From Odiellus spinosus (taxonomy: Eukaryota > Arthropoda > Arachnida > Opiliones > Phalangiidae), in the NCBI GenBank assembly GCA_963920705.1, contig OY987233.1, forward strand, positions 13,751,459 through 13,815,458: a stretch of 64,000 nt of DNA. The letters run 5' to 3'. A program made the position numbers and the translations under genes. Below, in pieces: positions 46,173 through 57,220 of this stretch (the first letter of the stretch is position 1; every line of letters starts with the position of its first letter). The notes below the pieces were generated by a model. That model was not told the origin of the DNA, did not search any database, and saw nothing but the letters and a program-made list of their open reading frames with translations.

Positions 46173-46542
46173 TTAAAGGGAGAATGAAACTTAACAACAA
46201 GTGATTTTTTTTATCCATTCTTCTTCATTTAAATAGGCCTAATCCACCAGTAAAAAAATTACAAACAAATATTAAACCAGAAATTAATTTAAAACGGAAC
46301 ATCAAAATAGGCTTAACTGGATTCATGGAGATTATGAATATCTTCGCATTGAAGTGTCAGCGACAAATAAGCAAATGCTAGTCGTTAAGGTGAAATTTAC
46401 ATGAGACTTTCAATAACATTCGATTGGTCGCTGCCTCTTCAATGCGAAGAAATTGAGGATCTCCATGAATTCAGCTAAGCCTAATTTCCGGGTAAGGAAT
46501 CGATAAAAAATCACATGATGTTTAGTTGCATTCTCCCTTTAA
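46173..46542. mobile_element. family A MITE, GCGAAGA-core subfamily
   Basis: Left end TTAAAGGGAGAATGAAACTT at 46173; right end GTTGCATTCTCCCTTTAA at 46542. The core carries TTCGCATTGAAGTGTCAGCG and its inverse CGCTGCCTCTTCAATGCGAA. The right arm is shortened after CTAATTTCCGGGTAAG. Confidence 0.9.
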
Positions 46543-47156
46543 AGTGTTGGTTAACAGAGCCCCTGATTAAAACAATGTTTATTTCAAAATTTATGTATTG
46601 TTAGTGTAGGAGTTAAAGAAACAATTAGATTTGATTTCATAGCTTGATTGAGGTAGAACACTTTTACAGGGGCTCGTAGGATTAACGTGGGAACATCTGC
46701 CCCTTAGGTATGGCTTTTCTCTGCACACCAATGTACAAATATAGGGATACATTTACAGGCGCCATAGTAAAAGCACGTAGAAATTAATTTGATTAAATCG
46801 CTTTTTAAATTACAATTTAATTCAATAGCATAATTAGTTTCAATTTAATAATTAAGATTATGTTATTTCCAAAATTTCAATGATTATCTGCCATTTTTAA
46901 ATCCACTTGAATTTAATTAAATTAATGCAACAAAACCAATTCAGATAAATTAAACTCATGGCAAAAAACATTTGGATTCAATTAACCCCCGATTTACATT
47001 AATTAAAATTATATCCAAACCAATTTAGATAAAATTAACGAGACAAAACCGATTTAGATAAATTAAGTTAATATTTTTTCAAAGTCGCAAACTTGAAGAT
47101 GCTCGCAATCTTTCTAAAGAATATATTAATATTTGAAAACCATATCTTATTTTAGC
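46543..47156. other. no gene; family N hairpin repeat copy 2 at 46632-46725
   Basis: CATAGCTT, TAGAACACTTTTACAGGGGC and CTGCCCCTTA repeat the order seen at 15825-15920. The remainder (46760-47110) is AT-rich with loose repeats of AATTTAGATAAATTAA words. Confidence 0.5.
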
Positions 47157-47580
47157 TTAAAGTGAGGATGTCACGGATACTCCAAATGGAAATTGAGTTT
47201 CATATTCGGAAATATCATTAAAAAACGATTCAAAATATATATACATATGTCATAGAACAAAATTACCGCGACAGTAAAAATACATATTTTATAATCGCCA
47301 TTTTTAGAATTTTTAAAATAAAAACTCCCTGCATTACTACGTCATCACTATGGTCGCGTGATTTCCCTATGGTAGAGTCTATATAGATAATTCTCGCGCG
47401 TTCTCTCACGAGTGATAAGGTCGCTTTCGCGCGGTATTTTTTATAAAAGTACTTAACCTAGAAAGTCAACTACCTTTCGTACGAAAATTATCGTTAATTA
47501 CGTTCCAGCAATAAATTACGTCATATATGGGGAAAAAAATATTAAAATATAATCTATATTCGTTCTAGAAAAATGGTAAC
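47157..47580 (+). mobile_element. family E MITE, copy lacking its right end
   Basis: Left end TTAAAGTGAGGATGTCACGG at 47157, then CTCCAAATGGAAATTGAG, ACAAAATTACCGCGACAG, TGCATTACTACGTCATCAC, GATAAGGTCGCTTTCGCG and TACCTTTCGTACGAAAATTA. It fades out near 47580 without a TTAA end. Confidence 0.8.
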
Positions 47581-48444
47581 AACTTCACATTAAATTATCT
47601 ATCCAATCAGCACCCTAGGCAAAAAATAGCCTCTTATATATACCAAAATATTATAAACCTTATTATTTTCCAATTACTTCCCAATACGGGCAAAGGCGGA
47701 GTACTGAGATTACTTCAAATAATTTGTTTTCTTTAAATAACCTTTATAATTATGTCGCGAGCTCTATTTTAAAAAATGATGCCTTATTAAACGTAATATG
47801 TAGCACAAGCTGGCACGCTTTAATTTTCAACAGTCAGTCAATCACGCGCGCGCCTATTTAAAAGAAAAAAAATGAATAAAACACGCGACAAATTTGGTCT
47901 CCGCCCTTTTTAAGAGTTATAACACGCGTCGCACGTGCTTCTTGCTTCTAAGTATATTTTGGCGGCAAAAAGCTAAAAAGGAGATGGTGGAGGTGGGGTG
48001 GAAGCTTGAAATGAAATTTGCGCGCGAGCGTTGACTTTTCGTTTTAGTTTATGGCTCGTCAGGTGTCGTTTCAGTTGGCGGATTAAAACAAGAATAACCA
48101 CTTTGGCCCAGAAACAATTCTTCCCACGCCACGCCCACCTCCCACGCTCGCTTGTACTTTGCCTATACGTGTTAAAAAGGGATACTAACACGTAACAACG
48201 GGATTTGCGTGGACGAAATTGAAAAGTAAGCAAATAGTTGCTTTCATAAAAGAGGAGGAGCTTACTTAGGGAATGTTGCCGTCGACGTCATACCTTGTAA
48301 AAGTCATAGTGCTCGTGAGCACCGAGCATTTCTTAAGCTTATTTCTTCTATATCCGTGTCAGCTCTAAAGGTCGGGTCTCTCCTGAGTGACTTCTGAGCC
48401 CTCTGACCCCTAGCGTTTTATGAAAAAGGAACTGCCATGTGTGA
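47581..48444. other. unique segment between oppositely oriented family E copies
   Basis: This 0.86-kb segment is flanked by family E in + orientation on the left and - orientation on the right, with TACCTTTCGTACGAAAATTA facing its inverse. It could be the interior of one long inverted-repeat element (47157-48750). An 86-codon - strand frame (47973-48233) is Arg/Lys-rich and not recognised. A perfect 14-bp palindrome GTGCTCGTGAGCAC lies near 48310. Confidence 0.35.
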
Positions 48445-48750
48445 CCATAACGCCACGTAATGAACGATAATTTTCGTACGAAAGGTAGTTGACGACCTTA
48501 TCACTGTTGCCAGATCGCGAGAGAATCAACTGTAAGCTCTACAATAATCACGCGACCATAGTGATGACGTAGTATTGCGGGGAATTTCCAAAAACGGCGA
48601 TTATAAATTATGTATTTTTACTGTCGCGGTAATTTTGTTCTATGATATATGTATATATATTTCGAATCGTTTTTTAACGATCTTTCCAAAAATGCTACTC
48701 AATTTCCATTTGGAGTTCAAGAAAAATCATTGTCAGCTTCAAAATATAGC
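48445..48750 (-). mobile_element. family E MITE, inverted copy
   Basis: Reads GAACGATAATTTTCGTACGA, GACCTTATCACTG, GTGATGACGTAGTATTGCGG, CTGTCGCGGTAATTTTGTTC and CTCAATTTCCATTTGGAGTT. The terminal GTGACAGCCTCACTTTAA is degraded to TTGTCAGCTTCAAAATA. Confidence 0.8.
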
Positions 48751-49549
48751 GTCCTCTAACGGCAAACAGTGAAGGCCAGGTTTTATTATTAATTTTTCAA
48801 TCTTTTTAGATTATTCTATATATATTGTCTAGATTAGCGCGTGTGCCTTCTTTGATTATCTCCTTCTGCCATAGTTTAGCCAAGTCACGCGAGTTCTGGT
48901 CTGGGAATCAATCCTTTATACCTGAGAGTCTGAAACCGCTCGAAACCGAAAATGGTTAAAACGTGTTTGGATTGCTAAGAAGCTTTCTTGAAATATTTTA
49001 TATACCTTCGAACCGCGTGTTATATGATATAGGTATAGGGAAAGGGGGCTTTACTCCCCGTTTTTAGGAAAAGAGATTTTTAGGCTTAAGGATATTACGT
49101 ATATTGAGTTAGCCTAATTCGATTTAACCTCGATTTAACCTAGTTTTATTATATAGATACCATATATTCTGCAAAGATACGAAACTCAATATAATATATT
49201 TTATTTTTTTTATATAATGGCGCGCGCGTTTTTGTGGCAAAAGAATCTTAAGGCGCGTGCCTGATTTTAATCTCTTTAGCCTTAAAAGAGAAAAAAGGCG
49301 GGAATTTTTTTATTCGCGTTGTAAATCACGCGCCAACCTCAATAAGATAGAAAATTTATGACTCTTTCAAGTTTTATGTTGTCATGGAAACCGATTTCTT
49401 TTCAGGCTCTGACATTTTAAACTTTCTATAAATATATTCTTGAGATATAATCTTATGATCTATAATTTATGATGCTTTTTTGGCTCCATTGAGTGTAGAA
49501 TTTGAAAATTCAATTAAGAAGAACTTGTACTTTGATTAAACTCCATTTG
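48751..49549. other. no gene recognised
   Basis: AT-rich with a GGCGCGCGCG run near 49219 and GGCGGGAA at 49287. No supported exon. Confidence 0.3.
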
Positions 49550-50105
49550 ATTGACGAAAATTTCCTTGTCAATCATTTGAAACTTGATCAATTGGACAAT
49601 ATCACTTTTCGATCATTTGAAAATCGATCAATTGGACAAAATCACTTTTCAATCATTTGAAAATCGATCAATTGGACAATATCACTTTTCGATCATTTGA
49701 AAATCGATCAATTGGACAATATCACTTTTCGATCATTTGAAAATCGATCAATTGAGCAAAACCCCCTTGTTGATCATTTGAAAGTCGATCAATTGAACAA
49801 AACATTGTCGATCATTTGAAACTCGATCAATTAGGCAAAACCCCCTTGTCGATCATTTTAAAGTCGATCAATTGGACAAAACCCTAATCGATCAATTGAA
49901 ACTCGATAAATTGGGCAAAACCCCTTGTCGATCATTTGAAACTCGATCAAATTGGCAAAAACCCTTGTCGCTCATTTGAAACTCGATCAATTGGGCAAAA
50001 CCCATTGTCAATCATTTGAAACTCGACCAATTGGGCAAAACTTTTTGTCGATCAATTAAGCAAATCTCATTGTCGATCATTTGAAAGTCGATCAATTGCT
50101 GCTAC
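49550..50105. repeat. GATCAATTG/GATCATTTG satellite, locus 2 (about 40 bp)
   Basis: About 13 units of CGATCATTTGAAAATCGATC plus AATTGGACAAAATCACTTTT, becoming AACTCGATCAATTGGGCAAA with CCCCTTGT in the right half. The unit is the same as that at 35200-35760, 14 kb away, but more regular. Confidence 0.93.
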
Positions 50106-50774
50106 ACCTTCTTTGGGCTTGTAGATTTCCTTAGAACTACAATTCATTATTCACGTGACTAGATTAGTTCTATAAAAGGCCGGTAAAAAAGCTAATTTTA
50201 TAAAGCTTGGGATTTCAAATTAATTAAAAAAAATCGTTTAACGTTTCATAATCCCTTTAAATTTTTTATCCATGAAAATTTAACTGACTTTTTTTTTCTT
50301 TTTGAGAGATTTAACATTGGTTATTAATTAGATTCACGTTTTTCCCTAAATTCAACAAGCAAACGTAAATTCTAATAATAAAGATTAAAAATTAAATTCA
50401 AACTTGATTCTATATACGTTTCATTGTCTCTTTAATATTTTAAGAAACAAACAAACCCTTTTAAAAAAAAATAAAATAGAAGTTTTGTCGAGTTACTATA
50501 AGGCTTTTAACACCAAAAAAAATGCTTCGAAGCGAAAACTTTTAAAGGTTGGGATTTTTTTAGTCAAAGAACAGCTCGCCTGAAGTGAGAAACCCAATAT
50601 AAGGTTTAAAAAAAAAATCGAAAACTAAAAAAAAAAAAAAAAAAACCCCAAAAAAATTCTGTTTTCGAATGAGAAAAGTTGTTTTTCATAATTAGATTCA
50701 AGTGTTATAATTAAACATTTGTACATTGTCTCTTAAAATTAATTTATTCTTTGGCTTTCTACCAATAATCCAAA
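50106..50774. other. no gene; poly-A tracts
   Basis: Long A runs near 50610-50650. TTCACGTGACTAGATTAGTT at 50151 resembles GTCACGTGACAAGATTAGTT at 11989, perhaps a minor dispersed repeat. Confidence 0.35.
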
Positions 50775-51073
50775 AAGCTAAATATTTTTTCCGCAAAATT
50801 TCACGAAAAAGACCTTATCACTGGAGTCAGAACGCGCGAGAATCAACTGTAGGCTCTACAATAGCGAAATCACGTGACCTTAGTGATGACGTAGTATCTC
50901 GTGGAATTTTTATTTTAAAAATTTCAAAAATGACGATTATAAAATATGTATTTTTACTGTCGTGGTAATTTGTTCTATAACATATCTATTTATATTTTTA
51001 ATCGTTTTTTAACGATCTTTCCGAATATGCTACTCAATTTCCATTTGGAGGTTCCGTGACAGCCTCACTTTAA
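50775..51073 (-). mobile_element. family E MITE, right part
   Basis: Contains GACCTTATCACTGG, CAGAACGCGCGAGAATCAAC, GTGATGACGTAGTATC, ACTGTCGTGGTAATTTG and CTCAATTTCCATTTGGAG, and ends CCGTGACAGCCTCACTTTAA at 51073. The frame at 50726-50968 is a by-product. Confidence 0.85.
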
Positions 51074-51704
51074 AATTTAATCAATTCAACTGTACGAGTT
51101 ATTCTTCTATTCCCCTTTCATTTCTCTATTGCTTATTTTACCTCGCACAGATTGATGGAAATCGAATTTCAAGAGAGTGTCTGACATTTAACCGTTCTAT
51201 CATTGTCATCCCCTTTACCTTTTCAGCGAAACGTAGATACCCTTTTATTCGAAATCGCGAGCGAAATCATTCCCGGCTTTGACTAGCAATACATCTATTG
51301 ATAATTCAAAGCGTTATCAAAGGCGGGATCGAAATGGCTCCGGTTTAAAATCGAAATGGTCCATTATTTTTCTTTTAAGCGCCGACAAACTAAACATAGC
51401 GCTGACAATAGAGTTTTTACCTTGTAGGAGAAAACCTTTAGAGTGTTCTTAGAATTGTCTAGAAGCTTTTTCCTAACTTTATATAGAGTATATTGTTAGA
51501 GGGCTGACACTAGGTCTTTTTAAGTCTTTCTACTTTCTTTTTGGCCCTCCCGGCCGACAAAAAAAAAAAAAAATCAAACCTCAAATGCAGTTGAAACTTT
51601 TAGACTTTTGTATTCGCCAACAAAGAAAAGATCTCCTAAAGATATAACTTTTTATTTTCGATGAAAATGGCACCACTTAACAGCAAAATTTAAGTAACTC
51701 GCGT
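51074..51704. other. no gene recognised
   Basis: An acceptor-like CCTTTACCTTTTCAG ends near 51226, but the following frame closes quickly and has no donor. Confidence 0.3.
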
Positions 51705-52190
51705 TTAAAGTGAGGCTGTCTTGGGATTTTCATGAACTCCAAATGTAAATTTAGTCGCATATTCGCAAAGATCGTTAAAAAACGATTCAAAATATATATA
51801 TACATATGTCATAGAACAAAATTACAGCGAGAGTAAAAATACATATTTTATAATCACCATTTTCGAAAATTTTTAAAATAAAAATTCCCCGCAATAGTAC
51901 GTCATCCTATGGTCGCGTGATTTCGTTATTTTAGAGCCTACAGTTAGTTCTCGCGAGTTCTTAAAAAGTACTTAATCCAGAAAGTCAACTACCTTTCGTG
52001 TGAATATTATCGCTAATAAGTTCCAGAAATAAACTACGTCATAAATCAAAAAAAAAAAAAAAAATTACTTGCATATTTTTGATATTTTCATTTTGAAGTT
52101 TCTTTCTAACTCCACAAACCAGAAGTATAAAATTTCGAATATGGTGTTTTAATAGTATGATGAAACTAAAAATATAATCCATATAAGTTA
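51705..52190 (+). mobile_element. family E MITE, near-complete copy
   Basis: Left end TTAAAGTGAGGCTGTCTTGG at 51705, followed by the complete family order through TACGTCATCC, GAAAGTCAACTACCTTTCGT, AATTACTTGCATATTTTTGA, TTTGAAGTTTCTTTCTAAC and ATATAATCCATATAAG. The far TTAA end is not evident. A poly-A run near 52050 interrupts it. Confidence 0.82.
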
Positions 52191-52670
52191 GCGGGAAAAA
52201 TTATATATTTAACAATTAAATATACTTCTACTTCTAAACTAATGAACTTCTGGCAATAGAAAGTCAGTCTTTATTTTTAGTACATTAACATTTGCATAAT
52301 AATGTAAGCATCGCGAACTTATTCTAACCCGTTAGGCATAGTTCTCATAGAGTTGGTGTTTAATTAGTTTTGTTCACTTCCATGGCCATAACGATTTAGC
52401 ACGAGCCGTCTAAAAACGTGTTTTTACCCTTAAAGAGTGTTTCAAACGCGCGCTACCTATAATTTGTACCACTTTGAGGTTTCAGCGCGAACAAATGTTA
52501 GTTTCTTCTTAATATATTCTCTTATATACTCTATATAATCAAAGGAAAGCTTTCGTCTTTACTGAAAACTAATGTTGAAGAATCAAATTTCAAACGCTCG
52601 CGCTAAGTAAAATTAAGCACCACTTTCAGTTTTCATCTCACACGAACGCGTTACACTCCTTATATATCTA
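52191..52670. other. no gene recognised
   Basis: AT-rich, with CG-rich words near 52445 and 52600. No supported exon. Confidence 0.3.
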
Positions 52671-53464
52671 TTAAAGGGAGAGCAAGTGATTTTTTATCGA
52701 TTTCTTATAGTTTAAATAGGCCTAAACCACCAGTAAAAATTTACAAACAAATATTAAACTAGAAATAAATTTAAATCTTACCTAGAAAATTGGACATCCT
52801 GAATTTCTTCGCATTGAAGAGTCAGCGACCAATCAGATGGTATTGGAGGTCACATGGAGATCTCGCCTTAACGACGGGCCTTTGCTCATTGGTCTCTGAC
52901 CCTTGAATGCCAAGAAATTCATAATCTTGATGAACCCAACTAATAAATTTAAAACTTAACCATAAAAATAGGCTTAGCTGGATTCATGGAGATATTAAAT
53001 TTCTTTGCATTGAAGGATCATGGACCAGTGAGCTAAAGTCGAGATCTCCATGAGACTTCTAATAACATTTGATTGGTCGCTGACCCTTCAATGCCAGGAA
53101 ATTCATAATCTTGATGAAACCAGCCAATCAATTTAAAACTTAACCATAAAAATAGGCGTAGCTGGATTCATGGAAATATTAAATTTCTTTGCATTGAAGG
53201 GTCATGGGCCAATAAGCAACGGCCTTTCGTTAAGACGAGATCTCCATGAGACTTCTAATAACATTCGATTGGTCGCTGACCCTTCAATGCGAAGAAATTC
53301 AGGATCTCCATGAATCCTGCTAAGCCTATTTCCCTGGTAACTTTTAAATTTATTTCTTGTTTAATATTTGTTCGTAATTTTTTTTACCTGTGGATTAGGC
53401 CTATTTAAACGATAATGAATCGATAAAAAAAATCACATCTTATTTGGTTTCATTCTCCCTTTAA
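52671..53464. mobile_element. family A MITE with a triplicated core
   Basis: Left end TTAAAGGGAGAGCAAGTG at 52671; right end GGTTTCATTCTCCCTTTAA at 53464. Between them are three tandem copies of a core of about 180 bp (about 52790, 52960 and 53145), each starting near a GGATTCATGGA-type motif and containing a TTGCATTGAAGGGTC arm and a GACCCTTCAATGCC arm. The first two end AATTCATAATCTTGATGAA and the third AATTCAGGATCTCCATGAA. Confidence 0.9.
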
Positions 53465-54783
53465 ATTAAATACCAGACATATAATAAGTATCATAGTTAT
53501 GTCTTTAGTGACAACAAAGGCTGGTGTATATGTTTCAAACGCACGCGATCTCTTATCAATCAAACCACTTTTAGTTTTCATCGCGCAAAGATAATATTTT
53601 GTAATAAATCGATAAAATTAAATTTGCGTAATCAAACTATAGGGGGCTTTTAATGCAAACTAAGATTGAAGTAACGTCTTACAAAAGCTTTTGATCTTTA
53701 TTTTTAATTCCACTTATAGTTTTCATCATTAGTAATGTTAAATTCCTTCTAAATTCCACGAAATAAATTCCTTAATTAATGCGATACGATTACGTTCGCC
53801 TTTATTGAAAACTCAAGGTGAATCATTTTATTTAAGACACGCGCTCGAGTGCTATGTTATGCTCCATATCAATTTAACTCGACACTACGCTAAAGGAGAT
53901 AAAACGGGTCAATTAGCCTTCGTGTGTAGTAACCGAAATGAAATGAACCATTAATAATTTAGTCAATATAAGATTATACTAAGAGAAGGGTGATAAAAGG
54001 GTATATTTACCTTCCATAAAGGTAACAAAAAGAGTTGACTTATAAACTTGTAAATTGGATTTTATTATATACTGGGTTACACGCTTTGAATGGATCTAAT
54101 TTGTATTGGAAAAACGGTTATTCTATTACAATTGAGACGCATTCTAAGATTATTTAAGGAGACGTTCGTGTGTTAAGCTATATAACATTGTTAGAGTAAA
54201 TCAGAAAGTGCTTATTTAGGCTTAGCGTTTAATAATCCTGGAAGAGGGTTGTGGGTGGGCTTTAATGACTTAATCAGGAATGTACTCGTACTTAGGCAAC
54301 CCTCCTCAAGGTCACGTGACCCGCACGTATTGTATAATGTTCCCATTGAAATTGAGACTTCCATATATAAATGAACTTATATTTTTAACACCATTTATAT
54401 ATGTAAATTCGCTGGAGTGGGATTTATTTAATTCTATTAATTCTGGGTAAGGTTAATAGGTCATGACCTAGATTTAATTTTATTTGACCCTGTATTACGT
54501 ATTCTTCCGCTATAACTTTAATAGATTGAAGCTAACCAAAAGGTCTGAAACTCTTGAGAATTAGGCAAATGAAGACGGGAAGGCTACGTCACAATTTGGC
54601 AGTGGGCCAACTTTTATTTCAATGATACGACGTACTGGGAAAAGCCTTTATTTTTCCTTATTCTGGGACCCCCTCCGATCTACTTTTAACGATTTCTACG
54701 CCTACATTTCGAATATTACTTTTTTCTTCGGTTTTTATTTAAGGGGTAATGAACGAGTGAAATAAAATTATTCTTATTTAATA
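53465..54783. other. no gene recognised
   Basis: AT-rich. GTCACGTGAC occurs at about 54312 in a short GC-richer stretch (54240-54330). No reading frame or splice-bounded exon could be supported. Confidence 0.3.
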
Positions 54784-55322
54784 TTAAAGTGAGACTGTAA
54801 AGGATTTTTCACGATTTCTAGGCTTAATCGATTTTGGGATTAAGGTTTAATCAATCGACGTTTGTTGTTAGACTTATGGACGTTTGAAATTAGGCTTAAT
54901 CGACGTTTGTTGTTAGACTTATCGACGTTTGAAATTAGGCTTAATCGACGTTCGAAATTAGGATTAACCGACGCTGGAAATTAGGCTTAATCGACGTTTG
55001 AAATTAGGCTTAATCGACGTTTGAAATTAGGCTTAATCGACGTTTGAAATTAGGCTTAATCGACGTTTGAAATTAGGCTTAATCGACGTTTGAAATTAGG
55101 CTTAATCGACGTTTGAAATTAGGCTTAATCGACGTTTGAAATTATAAGTTAATCGACGTTTGAAATTAGGCTTAATGAACGTTGGAAATTAGGCTTAATC
55201 GACGTTGAAAATTACGCTTAATTGCCGTTGGAAATTAGGCTTAATCGACGTTGGAAATTAGGCTTAATGAACGTTTGAAATAAACGTTTAATATAATTAA
55301 TGATATTTCACTGTCCCTTTAA
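54784..55322. mobile_element. TTAA-ended MITE filled by a 23-bp minisatellite
   Basis: Left end TTAAAGTGAGACTGTAAAGG at 54784 (family E-like); right end GATATTTCACTGTCCCTTTAA-type terminus at 55322, its rough inverse. The interior from 54875 to 55285 is about 18 units of TTAGGCTTAATCGACGTTTG plus AAA, with GACGTTGGAAA variants to the right. Confidence 0.75.
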
Positions 55323-55837
55323 AAGACTAAAACCGAAAGAAAAATTTTAAACAAATTATAGCCTAGAACGGGGCGCCTAGCCACTCGATTTAATGATAGA
55401 GTTCAAATACCGTGATTATTAGCTTTTGTTACTCGCTAGAGGATCAATTCCGTTTTAATTAAAGTTAATTAAACTTAATTAAAGTACTAAAAAGACCGCG
55501 CTTGATAAAATGGGGGCATATATAATTAATTTCACATTTAATTGGCAGCGCACGCGATACTGTTACTCTCCTTATTATCACCAGTAAAGAAATCAATAAA
55601 GATAAGTTTTGCGCTCGCTGTCAAATCAATGTGGAAATTAAGGCTAAACGGTGTATATTAAATTACTGGAGGATTTTTGACCTATTTTATTATTGAACCG
55701 AATTGAGTTCAGTTTAAATCATTGGCGCGGAAGCTTTAATCCTATTTAAATTTTATATTAAGATACAAAGGTTTAGATTTGAGCTCGGAATTCGTATGAC
55801 TTAATTGTTAATTAAATTTATTCGCTGTTCCTTTTGA
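55323..55837. other. no gene recognised
   Basis: AT-rich with scattered CG-rich words. No supported feature. Confidence 0.3.
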
Positions 55838-55945
55838 TTTAAAATTAAAATATAATTATTATATTTCATTCTACACGAATTTCGAGAAACGTCGTGTTTT
55901 TATCTTCGCGTTATCCGTTCGAATAAACGCGTAATTGTTAAATAA
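55838..55945. mobile_element. solo arm of the foldback element of 551-2220
   Basis: TATAATTATTATATTTCATT, CTACACGAATTTCGAGAAAC, ATCTTCGCGTTATCCGTTCG and AATAAACGCGTAATTG match the inverse of 2165-2250 almost exactly, extending that element's arm about 30 bp outward from 2220. Confidence 0.8.
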
Positions 55946-56822
55946 ATAATGAGGATAATAGCATCACACGCGCTTTAAACTTAAATTGATTAATATTATT
56001 TTTTCAATTAAAAGTCAGATTGAGTTAATTGTCAATGGTCAGCGCGTGTAAAATTTCTTTGGCTATATTAAATTTGTCTCTAATTAAGGTTAGAGTAGGG
56101 CAATCTAAACTCAAACTTATTTTTAAAAAAGTGGTCTTAAATTTTATTTTAAACCACCTTTTATCTTTAGGTAAACTAAAATTAATTAAAATTGAATTTA
56201 GTTTAATTTTTAATTACCTCTAAGTTTAAAACCTAACTTTATAATTATAAAGATTAGTAAAACTATTAAGCTCGTTACATTTCTGATTTAAAATAGGCTT
56301 ATTAAATTAATCAAAACTTAAATAAAGTCGCTTGTTTTAATTTAATATTAGTTTAGCTTTGAATAATTAGTAATTAATGCAAATAGACGAGCGTAAAATA
56401 GGAATTTGCTTCGGTACTATTATCGTCGTCGTTAAATTATCGATTTATATCAAAGTTAATCGTTATTGCGAGCTTGTTAAAGGTTTCAACAGGTTTCCCT
56501 CATTATATACCTTAAACAAACGCGATAAAGTTCAATTATCTCGCCATTAATCAGATCAATCAGGCTCCTTAATTAAAATGGGACGGGAATATATTTAGAA
56601 TTACAGCTAATTAAAATTAGTCTAACAAGGTTTTTCAATGAATTATGGTATAGACATCTTAAGTATTTTATTATAATTGCGCAAATTATCGTTTAAAGTA
56701 ATAGGCCTACTCCACTAGACACCTCTTTAAGCCTAGTTTGAAACGAATTTATTTTATGCTAGACGTGATTGGCCGGAGACTCGTCAAACACTTCATGGAT
56801 CTCTGTTAAGCCTACTTTTCTC
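55946..56822. other. no gene; degraded family A piece at 56700-56820
   Basis: ATAGGCCTACTCCACTAG (56701) and CTTCATGGATCTCTGTTAAG (56791) are family A words with an abnormal spacer, indicating an old deleted copy. The 64-codon + strand frame at 56029-56223 is low-complexity. Confidence 0.4.
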
Positions 56823-57220
56823 TTAAATGGAGAATACAACCTTACTAGTGATTTTTTTAACGATTTCGTATCGTTTAAATAGACCTAATCCATCATTAAA
56901 ACATTTTACCAGCATTTATTAAACTAGAAATGAATTTAAAACTTATGAATAGGCTTAGCTGGATTTATGGATATCCTGAATTTCTTCGTATTAATTGGTT
57001 AGCGACCGATCGAATGTTATTGGAAGTCTCACCTTAAGATCTCGCCTCAACGACGGGCCTTTGCTCATTGGTCGATGACCCTTCAATGCGAAAAAATTCA
57101 GGATCTTCACGAATTCAGCTAAACCTATTTTCATGGCAAGTTTTAAATTTATTTCTAGTTTAATATTTGTTTATAATTTTATTTACTGATGGATTAGGCC
57201 AGATAAGGAATCGATGAAAA
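56823..57220. mobile_element. family A MITE, right end truncated
   Basis: Left end TTAAATGGAGAATACAACC at 56823. The usual arms and a core with TTAGCGACCGATCGAATG and CATTGGTCGATGACCCTTC follow. It ends around GATAAGGAATCGATGAAAAC without the terminal CTCCCTTTAA. Confidence 0.85.

Noticed and set aside
47973..48233. 86-codon - strand frame between inverted family E copies
   Set aside because: Basic and compositionally biased, with no similarity I recognise, and possibly inside a mobile unit.
51212..51290. Possible exon after CCTTTACCTTTTCAG
   Set aside because: All frames close within about 20 codons and no donor follows.
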